Below are positions 31,992 through 38,705 of a DNA stretch of 38,705 nucleotides, in pieces; the stretch's first letter is position 1; the number at the start of each line of letters is the position of its first letter. Below the pieces are notes generated by a model. It did no database searches. It had not been told where the DNA came from and was given only the letters and a program-made list of their open reading frames with translations. The DNA lies in NCBI GenBank assembly GCA_036398215.1, contig DASWHK010000043.1, positions 1 to 38,705 on the forward strand, given 5' to 3'. The position numbers and the translations under genes were made by a program. The stretch is from DASWHK01 sp036398215. GTDB taxonomy: Bacteria; Acidobacteriota; UBA890.

Positions 31992-33209
31992 TCAGCGTTC
32001 CAGCTCGAAGGCCCCGATGTCGCAGATGACCGCGCCCCTGCGGTCGCCGTCTTGAGGGCGCGCGACGCCGCGCTGGTCGGCGGCAGGGCAGGCGGCGTTG
32101 TCGCCGCCGTCGATGGCGGCGCTTGAGTTACGAAGGGCGTGCGTCTGAGTGGGGCCGCCGTTGGATGCCAGGGGCCACAAGCGGGCGCTTCGGCCCAGGA
32201 CATTCCCCGTGGCGATGCCGGCGAGCGTGCAGCCGGTAACCACTTCGATGAGGTTGTGGCCGAGCGAATCGATCATGCCGAAGCAATCAGGAGAGACGCC
32301 GCCCGCACGGTTGCCGGAGATGATCGTGTTCACCATCGTGACTTTGCCGCCGACGTGTCCTAGCCCGCCACCCAACAAACCCGCCGAGTTGTCGGCGATG
32401 GTCACGTTGACCAGCGTCATCAAGACGGCGAACGGGGTCTGGTAGATTCCGCCGCCGAAGTTGCCGCTCGCCGTGTTGCCCGAGATCGTGCTGTTGCTGA
32501 CGGCCAGTGTGCCGAGGTTGATGATCCCTCCGCCGAGAGTGCTGGACGACGGCCCGAAGACTCGATTGCCGGTGATCGATGAGCTTTCGATGATGGCGAC
32601 GGCGAAGTTCGCGATGCCGCCACCGTTGGCCGTGACTCCTGTCGACGAGTTGGCGCGCACCGCCGAGCCAACGAGCGTCAATGTCCCGGCGAAGTTGGCG
32701 ATCCCGCCCCCGCCGCCTGCGAAATTGCTTTCGACGACCACGCCGGCGAGCCTGAGGTCGCCGCGGTTCAAGACGCCGCCACCCGACGGCTCGCCCGGCG
32801 CGTCCAGGTCGACCTTGCCATTGCGCAGCGTCACTCCCGAAACGGTGGCGACGACGCCGCTCAGCACGTGTAGGGCGCGGTCGACGCCGTTGGCGTCGAT
32901 GACGGTCAGCTCCGCACCGGCGCCGACGATCGTCACGTCCCTCGTCAGGTCCAGGTCGCCGCTGCTGTTCAGGTTTTCGCCCGATGCTCCGGTCAGCACG
33001 ACGGTACCGGGCGGGATGAAGATCGTATCGCCGGGGCTGGCGGTGTTCAGGAGCGTGCGGAGCTGGCCCGCGCCGCCGCTATCGCCGAAGTCGGTCACCG
33101 TGTGAACCGTGCCCACGGCGGGGTTAGCCACCGCGAGAAAGCCGATCGCCCAAGCCATTGCAAAGGTGCGCTTCACGTTTCCCACAGTCGCTGCCCTCGA
33201 GTACATCAT
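31992..33209 (-). CDS. Secreted right-handed beta-helix protein (choice-of-anchor type)
   Basis: The protein has 405 residues from the ATG at 33207-33209. AGGAGG seven bases upstream and the following signal peptide (FAMAWAIGFLAVANPAVGT) fix this start, although the frame is open further. Residues 35-65 (HTVTDFGDSGGAGQLRTLLN) are the CSLREA-like opening, and 70-330 are parallel beta-helix turns with repeated GGGIxN, NSTISGN and DNSAG motifs. The end, GPTQTHAL followed by AIDGGDNAACPAADQRGVARP and DIGAFE, is the conserved C-terminal block of choice-of-anchor Q proteins. It is probably secreted or surface-attached. No catalytic residues were recognised, so ligand and role are unknown. Confidence 0.85.
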   Translation of the reverse strand: MMYSRAATVGNVKRTFAMAWAIGFLAVANPAVGTVHTVTDFGDSGGAGQLRTLLNTASPGDTIFIPPGTVVLTGASGENLNSSGDLDLTRDVTIVGAGAELTVIDANGVDRALHVLSGVVATVSGVTLRNGKVDLDAPGEPSGGGVLNRGDLRLAGVVVESNFAGGGGGIANFAGTLTLVGSAVRANSSTGVTANGGGIANFAVAIIESSSITGNRVFGPSSSTLGGGIINLGTLAVSNSTISGNTASGNFGGGIYQTPFAVLMTLVNVTIADNSAGLLGGGLGHVGGKVTMVNTIISGNRAGGVSPDCFGMIDSLGHNLIEVVTGCTLAGIATGNVLGRSARLWPLASNGGPTQTHALRNSSAAIDGGDNAACPAADQRGVARPQDGDRRGAVICDIGAFELER

Positions 33210-33408
33210 CGGAGAGCCTCCTGGTACGGCCGCTTTGCCGAGGACGGCGGCGGCCAAGTCCTGGAGGCTACACCGCCGGCCCTCCCGAAAGCGATCCCGG
33301 CTGTGTGCCCCGATAGACGCTCTGCAGAACGGCGGCCCTTGGCGCGCCCCTTGCTGCGCATTAGCCTCTGTCAAGGTGGCAACTCCCGACACAGGAAGGA
33401 GCAACGCC

Positions 33409-33627
33409 ATGAAGCCGGCAACGGTAGTAGGGATCATCCTGCTTGTCATCGGCGTCGTCGCGCTGGTGTATCAGGGAATCACCTACACGACGAGAGAAGA
33501 GGTCGTGGACCTCGGCCCCCTGGAGATCTACGAGCAAGACACCGAGACCATCCCACTGCCGCCGATCATCGGGATCATCGCGATCATCGGCGGTGTCGCC
33601 CTGATCGTCGTCGGGTCGAAGCGTTGA
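33409..33627 (+). CDS. Small two-helix membrane protein (DUF3185-like)
   Basis: A 72-residue protein from the ATG at 33409, which has AGGAAGGA eight bases upstream. Two hydrophobic helices (about 5-22 and 50-68) flank a short polar segment, TTREEVVDLGPLEIYEQDTE. The motif TYTTREEVVDLGP followed by IPLPPI is characteristic of a widespread small membrane protein family of unknown role (DUF3185-like). The gene is divergent from the beta-helix gene and convergent with the radical SAM gene. Confidence 0.8.
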   Translation: MKPATVVGIILLVIGVVALVYQGITYTTREEVVDLGPLEIYEQDTETIPLPPIIGIIAIIGGVALIVVGSKR

Positions 33628-33639
33628 CGGGCTGCTAGC

Positions 33640-34587
33640 TCAGCGCCCGAGGCTGCGGCGCTCGTCGAAGCGGCGGATCCCGGCGCCGGCCGCCAGCTCG
33701 AAGGCCGTCTGTAGCTCGCCGGGGGCGGGGCGCCGGGCGATGCCGGCGTACTTTTCGGGCTGGTCGGTGACCTTGCCGGCCGGGTAGTACTGGCCCATGA
33801 GGTTCAGGTAGGTTGCCGGGCCCAGCTCGCGGGCCAGCCAGGCGAAGATCTCGCGGCTCTCGTCGAGCAGGCCGGGCATCACCAGGTGACGCACGAGGAG
33901 GCCGCGCCGCGCCAGGCCGCGCTCGTCGAGCTGCAGGTCGCCGACCTGGCGGTGCATCTCGCGAATCGCCGCCCGCGCCACCTCCGGGTAGTCGGGGGCC
34001 AGCAGTAACCGCTTGGCGGTGGCGCGGCTCCAGAGCTTGAAGTCGGGCATGTAGATGTCGACGACGCCGTCGAGCAGCTGTAGGCTCCGCAGGCTGTCGT
34101 AGGCCGAGGTGTTGTAGACGATCGGCAGCCGTAGCCCGCGGCGGGCCGCCACCGCCACCGCTTCGATCACCTGCGGCGCGACGTGCTCGGGGGTGACGAA
34201 GTTGATGTTGTGGCAGCCTTGCGCCTGCAGGTCCAGCGCCATCGCGGCGATGTCCTCCGGCCCCGCGACCTCGCCCGCCGGCCGCTGGCTGATGTCGTAG
34301 TTCTGGCAGAACACGCAGCGCAGGTTGCACCAGGCGAAGAAGATCGTCCCCGAGCCGTTCCAGCCGCGCAGGCAGTCCTCCTCCCCGAAGTGGGGGAAGA
34401 ACGACGCCACCCGCGCGTGGCGTCCCGACCGGCAAACGCCGACCTCGTCGGCGAGGCGGTCGATCTCGCAGTCGCGAGGGCACACGCGGCAGTCGCGCAG
34501 CTCCTCGAGCGCCCGCTCGACGCGCCCGTCGAGCTCACCGGATTCGAGGAGATCGAGGTACGCAGGACGGAACGGGCGATCAGTCAT
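33640..34587 (-). CDS. Radical SAM protein, PflX/COG1313-like
   Basis: The protein has 315 residues from the ATG at 34585-34587; a start 12 codons earlier is possible but less likely. The radical SAM cluster site is C87-x3-C91-x2-C94 (CNLRCVFCQNY). An N-terminal cysteine set, C33, C36, C40 and C52 (CRVCPRDC ... GVC), is typical of the COG1313/PflX group, which is related to pyruvate formate-lyase activating enzymes and is often called AmmeMemoRadiSam-like. The target protein or substrate is unknown and no glycyl radical enzyme is nearby. The MPDFKLWS and NLMGQYYPAGKV blocks of the family are intact. A 149-bp part of this gene is duplicated at 31811-31959. Confidence 0.88.
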   Translation of the reverse strand: MTDRPFRPAYLDLLESGELDGRVERALEELRDCRVCPRDCEIDRLADEVGVCRSGRHARVASFFPHFGEEDCLRGWNGSGTIFFAWCNLRCVFCQNYDISQRPAGEVAGPEDIAAMALDLQAQGCHNINFVTPEHVAPQVIEAVAVAARRGLRLPIVYNTSAYDSLRSLQLLDGVVDIYMPDFKLWSRATAKRLLLAPDYPEVARAAIREMHRQVGDLQLDERGLARRGLLVRHLVMPGLLDESREIFAWLARELGPATYLNLMGQYYPAGKVTDQPEKYAGIARRPAPGELQTAFELAAGAGIRRFDERRSLGR

Positions 34588-35071
34588 GCGACGAAGGTAA
34601 CGGCGCGGCCCGATCGATCGCAAGGTGGTGAGGAGGCCGGCGTCCGCGTCAGCGGGAGAACCCTGGCTCGCAGCCGAGGAGCGGTGTCGAGCCGGATCAG
34701 GCGCTCGAGCCCTTCTCTTGCCGGTCTAGGAACACGCAGGATTATGTACCTCCTGCATTATGTAGCTACTACATGGTACTGGGAGAACGGCCGCGTGTCG
34801 TGAGCCACAGCGGAAAGGGGTTCCAGCTACCGATCAGGCCGCCGGAAGCACAGACCTCGCTTATCGTCACCTCAGCGTGAGCACGATCTTCTGCTCGTCG
34901 GCCACCTGGCTCGAGAGGCTGTGCGGGTCTGGTGAAGGTCCGGGGCGGCTCGCTTTCATTTCCGCGCGAAGGCGCATGTTGTGTGACCTGAGTTTATGTG
35001 ATACAGAGTAGTGGTTATAAATCTCATACACTGTCTTGGTAATCGCGGGCCACGCGCAATCGGAGGGCTTG
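34588..35071. other. 484-bp intergenic region upstream of the PadR-ADOP operon
   Basis: No credible gene is seen here. The left part is GC-rich. Around 34735-34785 and 34985-35040 the base composition drops and becomes AT-rich. The second patch contains GGTTATAAATCTC about 45 bases before the PadR start and is the most likely promoter area. The first patch holds the palindrome annotated at 34760-34774. Confidence 0.6.
34760..34774. promoter_or_regulatory. Candidate PadR-type operator palindrome
   Basis: ATGTAGCTACTACAT is a perfect inverted repeat (6-bp arms, 3-bp centre). PadR-family operators commonly have the form ATGT...ACAT. A nearby ATTATGTAC at 34741 may be a second half-site. It lies 298 bp before the PadR start, so it might instead control a transcript in between. 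Confidence 0.4.
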
Positions 35072-35416
35072 ATGGCCGATCAACTGGGAAGGCTCGAGCA
35101 GCTCTTGTTGTTCGCCGTGCTGCGGCTCGACGAGGATGCGTATGGTGCCACGATTCGGCGGGAGATCCGCGAGCGCACCGGGCGCAGCCTTACTACGGGG
35201 GCGATCTACACGACGCTGCGGCGGCTGGAGGACCGCGGCCTGGTCAGCTCGTGGGTGGGGGAGCCGACGCCCGAACGGGGCGGCCGGCGCAAGAAGTTCT
35301 ACCGGCTCGAGCCTGCCGGCCTGAAAGCCATCGATCGCTCTTGGAGCGAGGTGCGCGACATGAGCGCCGGGTTGGCGGCGAAGCTCGGTCGCCGCCTGGA
35401 CGAGGCCGAGGGATGA
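35072..35416 (+). CDS. PadR-family transcriptional regulator
   Basis: The protein has 114 residues from the ATG at 35072, preceded by GGAGGG. A winged helix-turn-helix of the PadR type covers most of it: LEQLLLFAVLRLDEDAYGATIRREI (8-32), the recognition region SLTTGAIYTTLRRLEDRGLVSS (39-60) and the wing with RKKFYRLEPAG. It lacks a long C-terminal domain and belongs to the short Acidobacteriota-type PadR regulators paired with permeases. Its stop overlaps the permease start (ATGA), so both are translated together. It probably represses its own operon. Confidence 0.93.
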   Translation: MADQLGRLEQLLLFAVLRLDEDAYGATIRREIRERTGRSLTTGAIYTTLRRLEDRGLVSSWVGEPTPERGGRRKKFYRLEPAGLKAIDRSWSEVRDMSAGLAAKLGRRLDEAEG

Positions 35417-38130
35417 AGGCCTCGAGGCCACCACGGCTTGCTGAGGCCCTGTTGGCCCTCCGCGTCAAGCAGGAGTTCCGCGAGTTCGCGCTCGGCGATC
35501 TGGCGGAGGAGTACAGCGAGCAGCGCGCCACCCGAGGTTGGCTGGCGGCGCGTCTGTGGTACTGGTGGGATGCCGTGCGCGCGCTGCTCGGCAGCGGCGG
35601 TGATGAGCGCCCGAGCGACCCGCCGCACGGCCCGCAAGGGGGTCGGAGGGGAGGCGTCCTCGAGTCGATCCGCCGCGACGCGCTACTTGCCCTCCGCTCG
35701 TTCGCCCGCTCACCGGTCTTCACGGCGGCGGCGATCGTGACGCTGGCGCTGGGCATCGGCGCGACGACCGTCGCATTCAGCATCGCGGACTCGGTCCTGT
35801 TCCGCCCGATTCCCGGCATCGCTGACCCCGAAGACGTGGCGATGGTATGGGCCTGCGGCGAGTCGCCTCGTCCCGGTGGCTGCATGATGAGCGGTCTTTC
35901 GTATCCGAACCTCGACGACGTCGCGTCGCGTCTGACCTCGACCTCCGGGTTTGCGGGCCAGGTGACGACGGGTAACGCAGAGGTCGTCGTCGGCAGCTCA
36001 TCGCCGCTATCGCTCGATCCACAATACGTCTCTCCCGCGTACTTCGAAGTGCTCGGGATGCAGCCTCACCTGGGGCGGACGTTCACCGCCGAGGAGCACG
36101 GTGAGGGGGTTGGAGAGCCGGTGGCGGTGATCAGCTACAGGTTGTGGACGACGCTCTTTGACCGCTCACCCGACGTGCTCGGTGAGACGATGCTGATCGG
36201 GGGGCATCCGTTCACCGTGATCGGCGTGGCCGCTCGCGGCTTCCATGGAGTCAGCCGGGGCCCGGCCGGCGATGACCTCTGGCTTCCCGGATCCACGATG
36301 CTGTGGGTCAACGGCGGGGAAGGGGACATGAGCGACCGCGGCAGCACGAGCGATTTCATCTACATGGTGGCCCGCCGCCACTCCGGCGTGAGTTGGGAGC
36401 AGGTCGAGGCCGAGATCGACTCATTCAGCGACTGGCTCGCCGAGCAGTATCCGGAGGCGAACGCTAAGTTCCACGAGATCGATTTCCGGGTGTACCCGAA
36501 CGTCGGCGAGGTGCCGGCGCAGGCCGCCGCGATGGTCTGGGCATTGGTCGCCGTGGTCGGGTTGATCTTGTTGATCGCCTGCTCCAACGTCGCCAACTTG
36601 CTGGTGATCAAGGGGTTGCGGCGGCGCGGCGAGGTGGCGGTGCGCAAGGCGCTCGGCGCCAGCTCTGGGCGCCTGATCGGACAGCATCTCACCGAGAGCG
36701 TCACGCTTTGGCTCATCGGCGGCGCCGTGGGAACCGGGCTGGCGTTCGCGCTGATGCGCGTCGTGGACCGCCGGATTCCCGAGTTTTCCGGAACGATGCT
36801 GCTCGATCTCCGGGTCCTCACGTTCGCCGCCGTCCTTTCTCTCACGGTCGGCCTGGCGTTCGGGGCCCTGCCCGCGCTCGCCGTCGCGCGCATCGAAGCC
36901 GCCCGTTGGTTGACTCAGGCAGGGTCGGCCGCGACGAGCGGCCGTGGCCGGCTGCGTGGCGCGCTCAGCACCGTCCAGCTTGCCGCCACATTGATGCTCC
37001 TGATCGGCGCGCTGCTCACGAACCGAGCACTCGGCGCCCTTTCGGCGATCGACCTCGGCTTCAACCCGGACGGCGTGACGGTCTTCGAGGTCGGCCCCGG
37101 AAGCGCTCGTTACGACGATCTCGGCCGCGCCGAGTACTACAGGGAGATGCTGGGGCGGCTCCGATCCGATCCCGCCGTCGAGGAGGCGTCGCTGGCGTTC
37201 AGGGTTCCGTTCGTCGGTGGCGGCATCACCTCCTCGATCCGCCGGGCGGGCGAGAGCGGCGGCGAAGAGCGCATATTGATGACCGATGTCGATCCCCGCT
37301 TTTTCGACGTCCTCGAGATCCCGATGCTGGCCGGCCGCCCGTTCACCGGCGAGGAATACCTGGCCGCGGTGGCCAGCCGGTCGGTCATCCTCGGCGCCTC
37401 GACCGCGCGGCGGCTGTTCGGCGATGCGGACCCGCTCGGCGAGCTCGTCGAGTTCCCGCGCCAGAGCGGCCCCGGGCTCCGCTACCGCGTCGTCGGCGTC
37501 GCCGCCGACGTGCGCTTCTCCCGGAGCAGCCTCCGGGAGGGCGTCGAGGCGATGGTCTATCGGCCGTTCGGCGGCGAGGCCTCGATTCCCTCGTCGGCGA
37601 CGATCATGGTTCGCGCCCGACCCGGCGCGACGGAGCTCGGGAACACGATCCGGACGATCGCCGCCGTGCTGGACGACAGCGTCCGGGTGACCGGCCTGCA
37701 GGCGCACGAAGACGCGGTGAGCCGCTCCTACGGGGGAACGGCGATCATCGCATCGCTCAGCGGCTGGCTTGCCCTGCTGGCGGCGCTCCTCGCCGCCGTC
37801 GGCCTCTATGGCGTGGTCGGCGTCGCCGCCGACGAGCGCCTGCGGGAGTTCGGCATCCGCGTGGCGCTGGGGGCGGACTCGCGCGTGCTGCTGGCGGCCG
37901 TCGCCCGCGAGGCCGCGGGCGTGGTGCTGGCAGGCCTGCTCCTCGGAATGCTCGGCTCGTTCGCCCTCGGCATCGTCATCGAGAGCTTCCTGTACGGCGT
38001 CAGCCCGCTCGATCCGCTGTCCTGGGCCCTCGCCGCCCTGCTCCTCGGCGTCGTCGCGGCGCTGGCGATCCTCGGCCCGGCACGACGCGCAATCACCCTC
38101 GATCCGGTCGAGGTGCTGCGCGCCGGTTGA
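35413..38130 (+). CDS. ADOP-type ABC transporter permease (FtsX/MacB-like, duplicated)
   Basis: A 905-residue protein. Residues 1-75 are the soluble permease prefix domain seen in PadR-coupled permeases (LRVKQEFREFALGDLAEEYSE). A MacB/FtsX unit then appears twice: a first helix at about 98-122 (SPVFTAAAIVTLALGIGATT), an extracytoplasmic MacB_PCD domain, three helices (about 370-500), a second periplasmic domain (about 545-770) and three closing helices ending in the typical ITLDPVEVLRAG. Such acidobacterial duplicated orphan permeases have no ATPase gene beside them, and none is seen here. They are thought to take part in export or envelope stress. The start overlaps the regulator stop by four bases. 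Confidence 0.93.
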   Translation: MKASRPPRLAEALLALRVKQEFREFALGDLAEEYSEQRATRGWLAARLWYWWDAVRALLGSGGDERPSDPPHGPQGGRRGGVLESIRRDALLALRSFARSPVFTAAAIVTLALGIGATTVAFSIADSVLFRPIPGIADPEDVAMVWACGESPRPGGCMMSGLSYPNLDDVASRLTSTSGFAGQVTTGNAEVVVGSSSPLSLDPQYVSPAYFEVLGMQPHLGRTFTAEEHGEGVGEPVAVISYRLWTTLFDRSPDVLGETMLIGGHPFTVIGVAARGFHGVSRGPAGDDLWLPGSTMLWVNGGEGDMSDRGSTSDFIYMVARRHSGVSWEQVEAEIDSFSDWLAEQYPEANAKFHEIDFRVYPNVGEVPAQAAAMVWALVAVVGLILLIACSNVANLLVIKGLRRRGEVAVRKALGASSGRLIGQHLTESVTLWLIGGAVGTGLAFALMRVVDRRIPEFSGTMLLDLRVLTFAAVLSLTVGLAFGALPALAVARIEAARWLTQAGSAATSGRGRLRGALSTVQLAATLMLLIGALLTNRALGALSAIDLGFNPDGVTVFEVGPGSARYDDLGRAEYYREMLGRLRSDPAVEEASLAFRVPFVGGGITSSIRRAGESGGEERILMTDVDPRFFDVLEIPMLAGRPFTGEEYLAAVASRSVILGASTARRLFGDADPLGELVEFPRQSGPGLRYRVVGVAADVRFSRSSLREGVEAMVYRPFGGEASIPSSATIMVRARPGATELGNTIRTIAAVLDDSVRVTGLQAHEDAVSRSYGGTAIIASLSGWLALLAALLAAVGLYGVVGVAADERLREFGIRVALGADSRVLLAAVAREAAGVVLAGLLLGMLGSFALGIVIESFLYGVSPLDPLSWALAALLLGVVAALAILGPARRAITLDPVEVLRAG

Positions 38131-38197
38131 GACCGCGCGTCGCGTCTACCAGCGACTGCGAGTAACGGAGGCCGGGCGGAGGCGGCTTCCAGGCTTA

Positions 38198-38285
38198 AGC
38201 AGGCCGCGTGCTTGCCGCGCTCTCCCTGGGAGAAATCGTACTGATCTCGAAGCTCCCAGTCGTCAGGATCCGTTCGTTTCCTCAT
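38198..38285 (-). pseudogene. Truncated BrnA-like antitoxin remnant
   Basis: From the ATG at 38283-38285 the frame reads MRKRTDPDDWELRDQYDFSQ followed by GERGKHA, the N terminus of small antitoxins of the (E)LR-x-EYDFS-x-G-x-RGKY type. After about 29 residues the sequence leaves the family pattern and runs into low-similarity DNA before the permease stop. It overlaps the end of the toxin remnant by 23 bases, as intact pairs do. It is best explained as a 3'-deleted gene. Confidence 0.6.
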
Positions 38286-38382
38286 AGGCTCTCTTTTCGC
38301 GCCGACTGGCTACGCGGGCGCTGATGATTCGGATCCGATCCCCACGTTCCGCATACCCGACAACCACGAAACGTCCCAAATT
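38263..38382 (-). pseudogene. 3' remnant of a BrnT-like toxin gene
   Basis: The last 39 codons before the TGA at 38263-38265 read GRFVVVGYAERGDRIRIISA then RVASRREKRAYEE, the conserved C-terminal strand and helix of BrnT ribonuclease toxins. Upstream in the same frame the sequence is unrelated and lies in the shadow of the sigma factor gene. Roughly the first half of a normal ~90-residue BrnT is missing, so the toxin should be inactive. Confidence 0.7.
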
Positions 38383-38413
38383 ACGAGCGGCCGATACAGC
38401 GGAGTGTGGCAGC

Positions 38414-38705
38414 TCAGCAGTTGCACGCCCGGCGGCGCCGGAAGTCGACCACCTTGCCGCCGGGCTCCAGCGCCAGCTCGCAGCACTGCTCCAGCCGCTG
38501 TCTGAGCAGCTTGCGCGCCCGCTGAACGCGGGATTTGGCGCCCGACAGTGAGAGGCCGAGCCGGTCCGCGACTTGCCGCTGGGAAAGGCCCTCGAAATCG
38601 GCCAGCAGCAGCGCCTCGCGGTAGCCATCGGGGAGCGACTCGGCGGTGGGCCGCAGCCAGGTCAGGACCTCCTCGTGCACCTCGTGGTCGCCGTCGAAGG
38701 CCCCG
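38414..38705 (-). CDS. ECF (SigZ-like) RNA polymerase sigma factor, C-terminal part (5' end outside window)
   Basis: The frame is open from the window edge to the TGA at 38414-38416. It contains sigma region 4: LPDGYREALLLADFEGLSQR, then QVADRLGLSLSGAKSRVQRA, the helix-turn-helix that binds the -35 element. The tail, CCELALEPGGKVVDFRRR and CNC, is a cysteine-bearing extension typical of SigZ-like factors (CC-x-I/L-x-x-x-x-x-G-x-V-x-D-F). Region 2 lies beyond the window. The family call is firm; the signal and regulon are unknown. Confidence 0.88.
   Translation of the reverse strand, partial: GAFDGDHEVHEEVLTWLRPTAESLPDGYREALLLADFEGLSQRQVADRLGLSLSGAKSRVQRARKLLRQRLEQCCELALEPGGKVVDFRRRRACNC

Overview
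The window is very GC-rich (runs of GGC/GCC/CGC codons throughout). Its gene content points to an Acidobacteriota-like chromosome: a PadR regulator overlapping a 905-residue duplicated orphan permease (ADOP), 6-bladed beta-propeller lipoproteins, a DUF5916 outer-membrane protein, a Tat-exported M24 peptidase and a choice-of-anchor beta-helix protein. No rRNA, tRNA, CRISPR array, phage or complete insertion sequence was seen. The phylum is an inference from gene families; no marker gene is present to prove it.

Layout. 1-2.1 kb: the end of one propeller protein, a short pyrophosphatase-like protein and a propeller lipoprotein. 2.2-13.7 kb: a long same-strand redox block. Its first half is a complex-iron-sulfur-molybdoenzyme (CISM) membrane complex with the gene order of alternative complex III (ActABCD) or Qrc: pentaheme cytochrome, MopB-fold Tat protein, 15-Cys ferredoxin, NrfD quinone-site protein, ActD-like protein. 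Its second half is a three-subunit, Tat-exported xanthine-dehydrogenase-family enzyme (2Fe-2S, Mo and FAD subunits), a formate-dehydrogenase-gamma-like cytochrome b and a small helical protein. 13.8-16.2 kb: a cupredoxin-like lipoprotein and a Tat-exported M24 aminopeptidase. 16.2-19.2 kb: a VapBC-type toxin-antitoxin pair, a von Willebrand A protein with a broken duplicate of its 5' end, a TetR regulator and a metallophosphoesterase. 19.2-29.2 kb: a 1242-residue periplasmic-propeller GGDEF-EAL sensor divergent from two prepilin-like genes (PilW/PilX type), an IMPDH/GMP-reductase family enzyme, an HD-GYP response regulator and a single-domain receiver. 29.2-34.6 kb: a mosaic region in which a DUF5916 gene is flanked by an exact 27-bp direct repeat derived from a hydrolase 3' end, with a 149-bp near-identical piece of the radical SAM gene that lies 2.3 kb further on. 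Then come a beta-helix protein, a small membrane protein and the intact radical SAM gene. 34.6-38.7 kb: a regulatory intergenic region, the PadR-ADOP pair, a BrnT/BrnA-like toxin-antitoxin remnant and the 3' part of an ECF sigma factor gene.

How the genes may work together. The redox block most likely moves electrons between a periplasmic molybdo-hydroxylase substrate, haem/Fe-S carriers and the quinone pool. Both halves are exported or membrane-bound and each has its own quinone-interacting membrane subunit. Whether they form one system or two adjacent operons (176-bp gap) is unresolved. The sensor and the HD-GYP regulator both act on cyclic di-GMP and bracket the pilin genes, which suggests a surface-attachment or pilus regulation locus.
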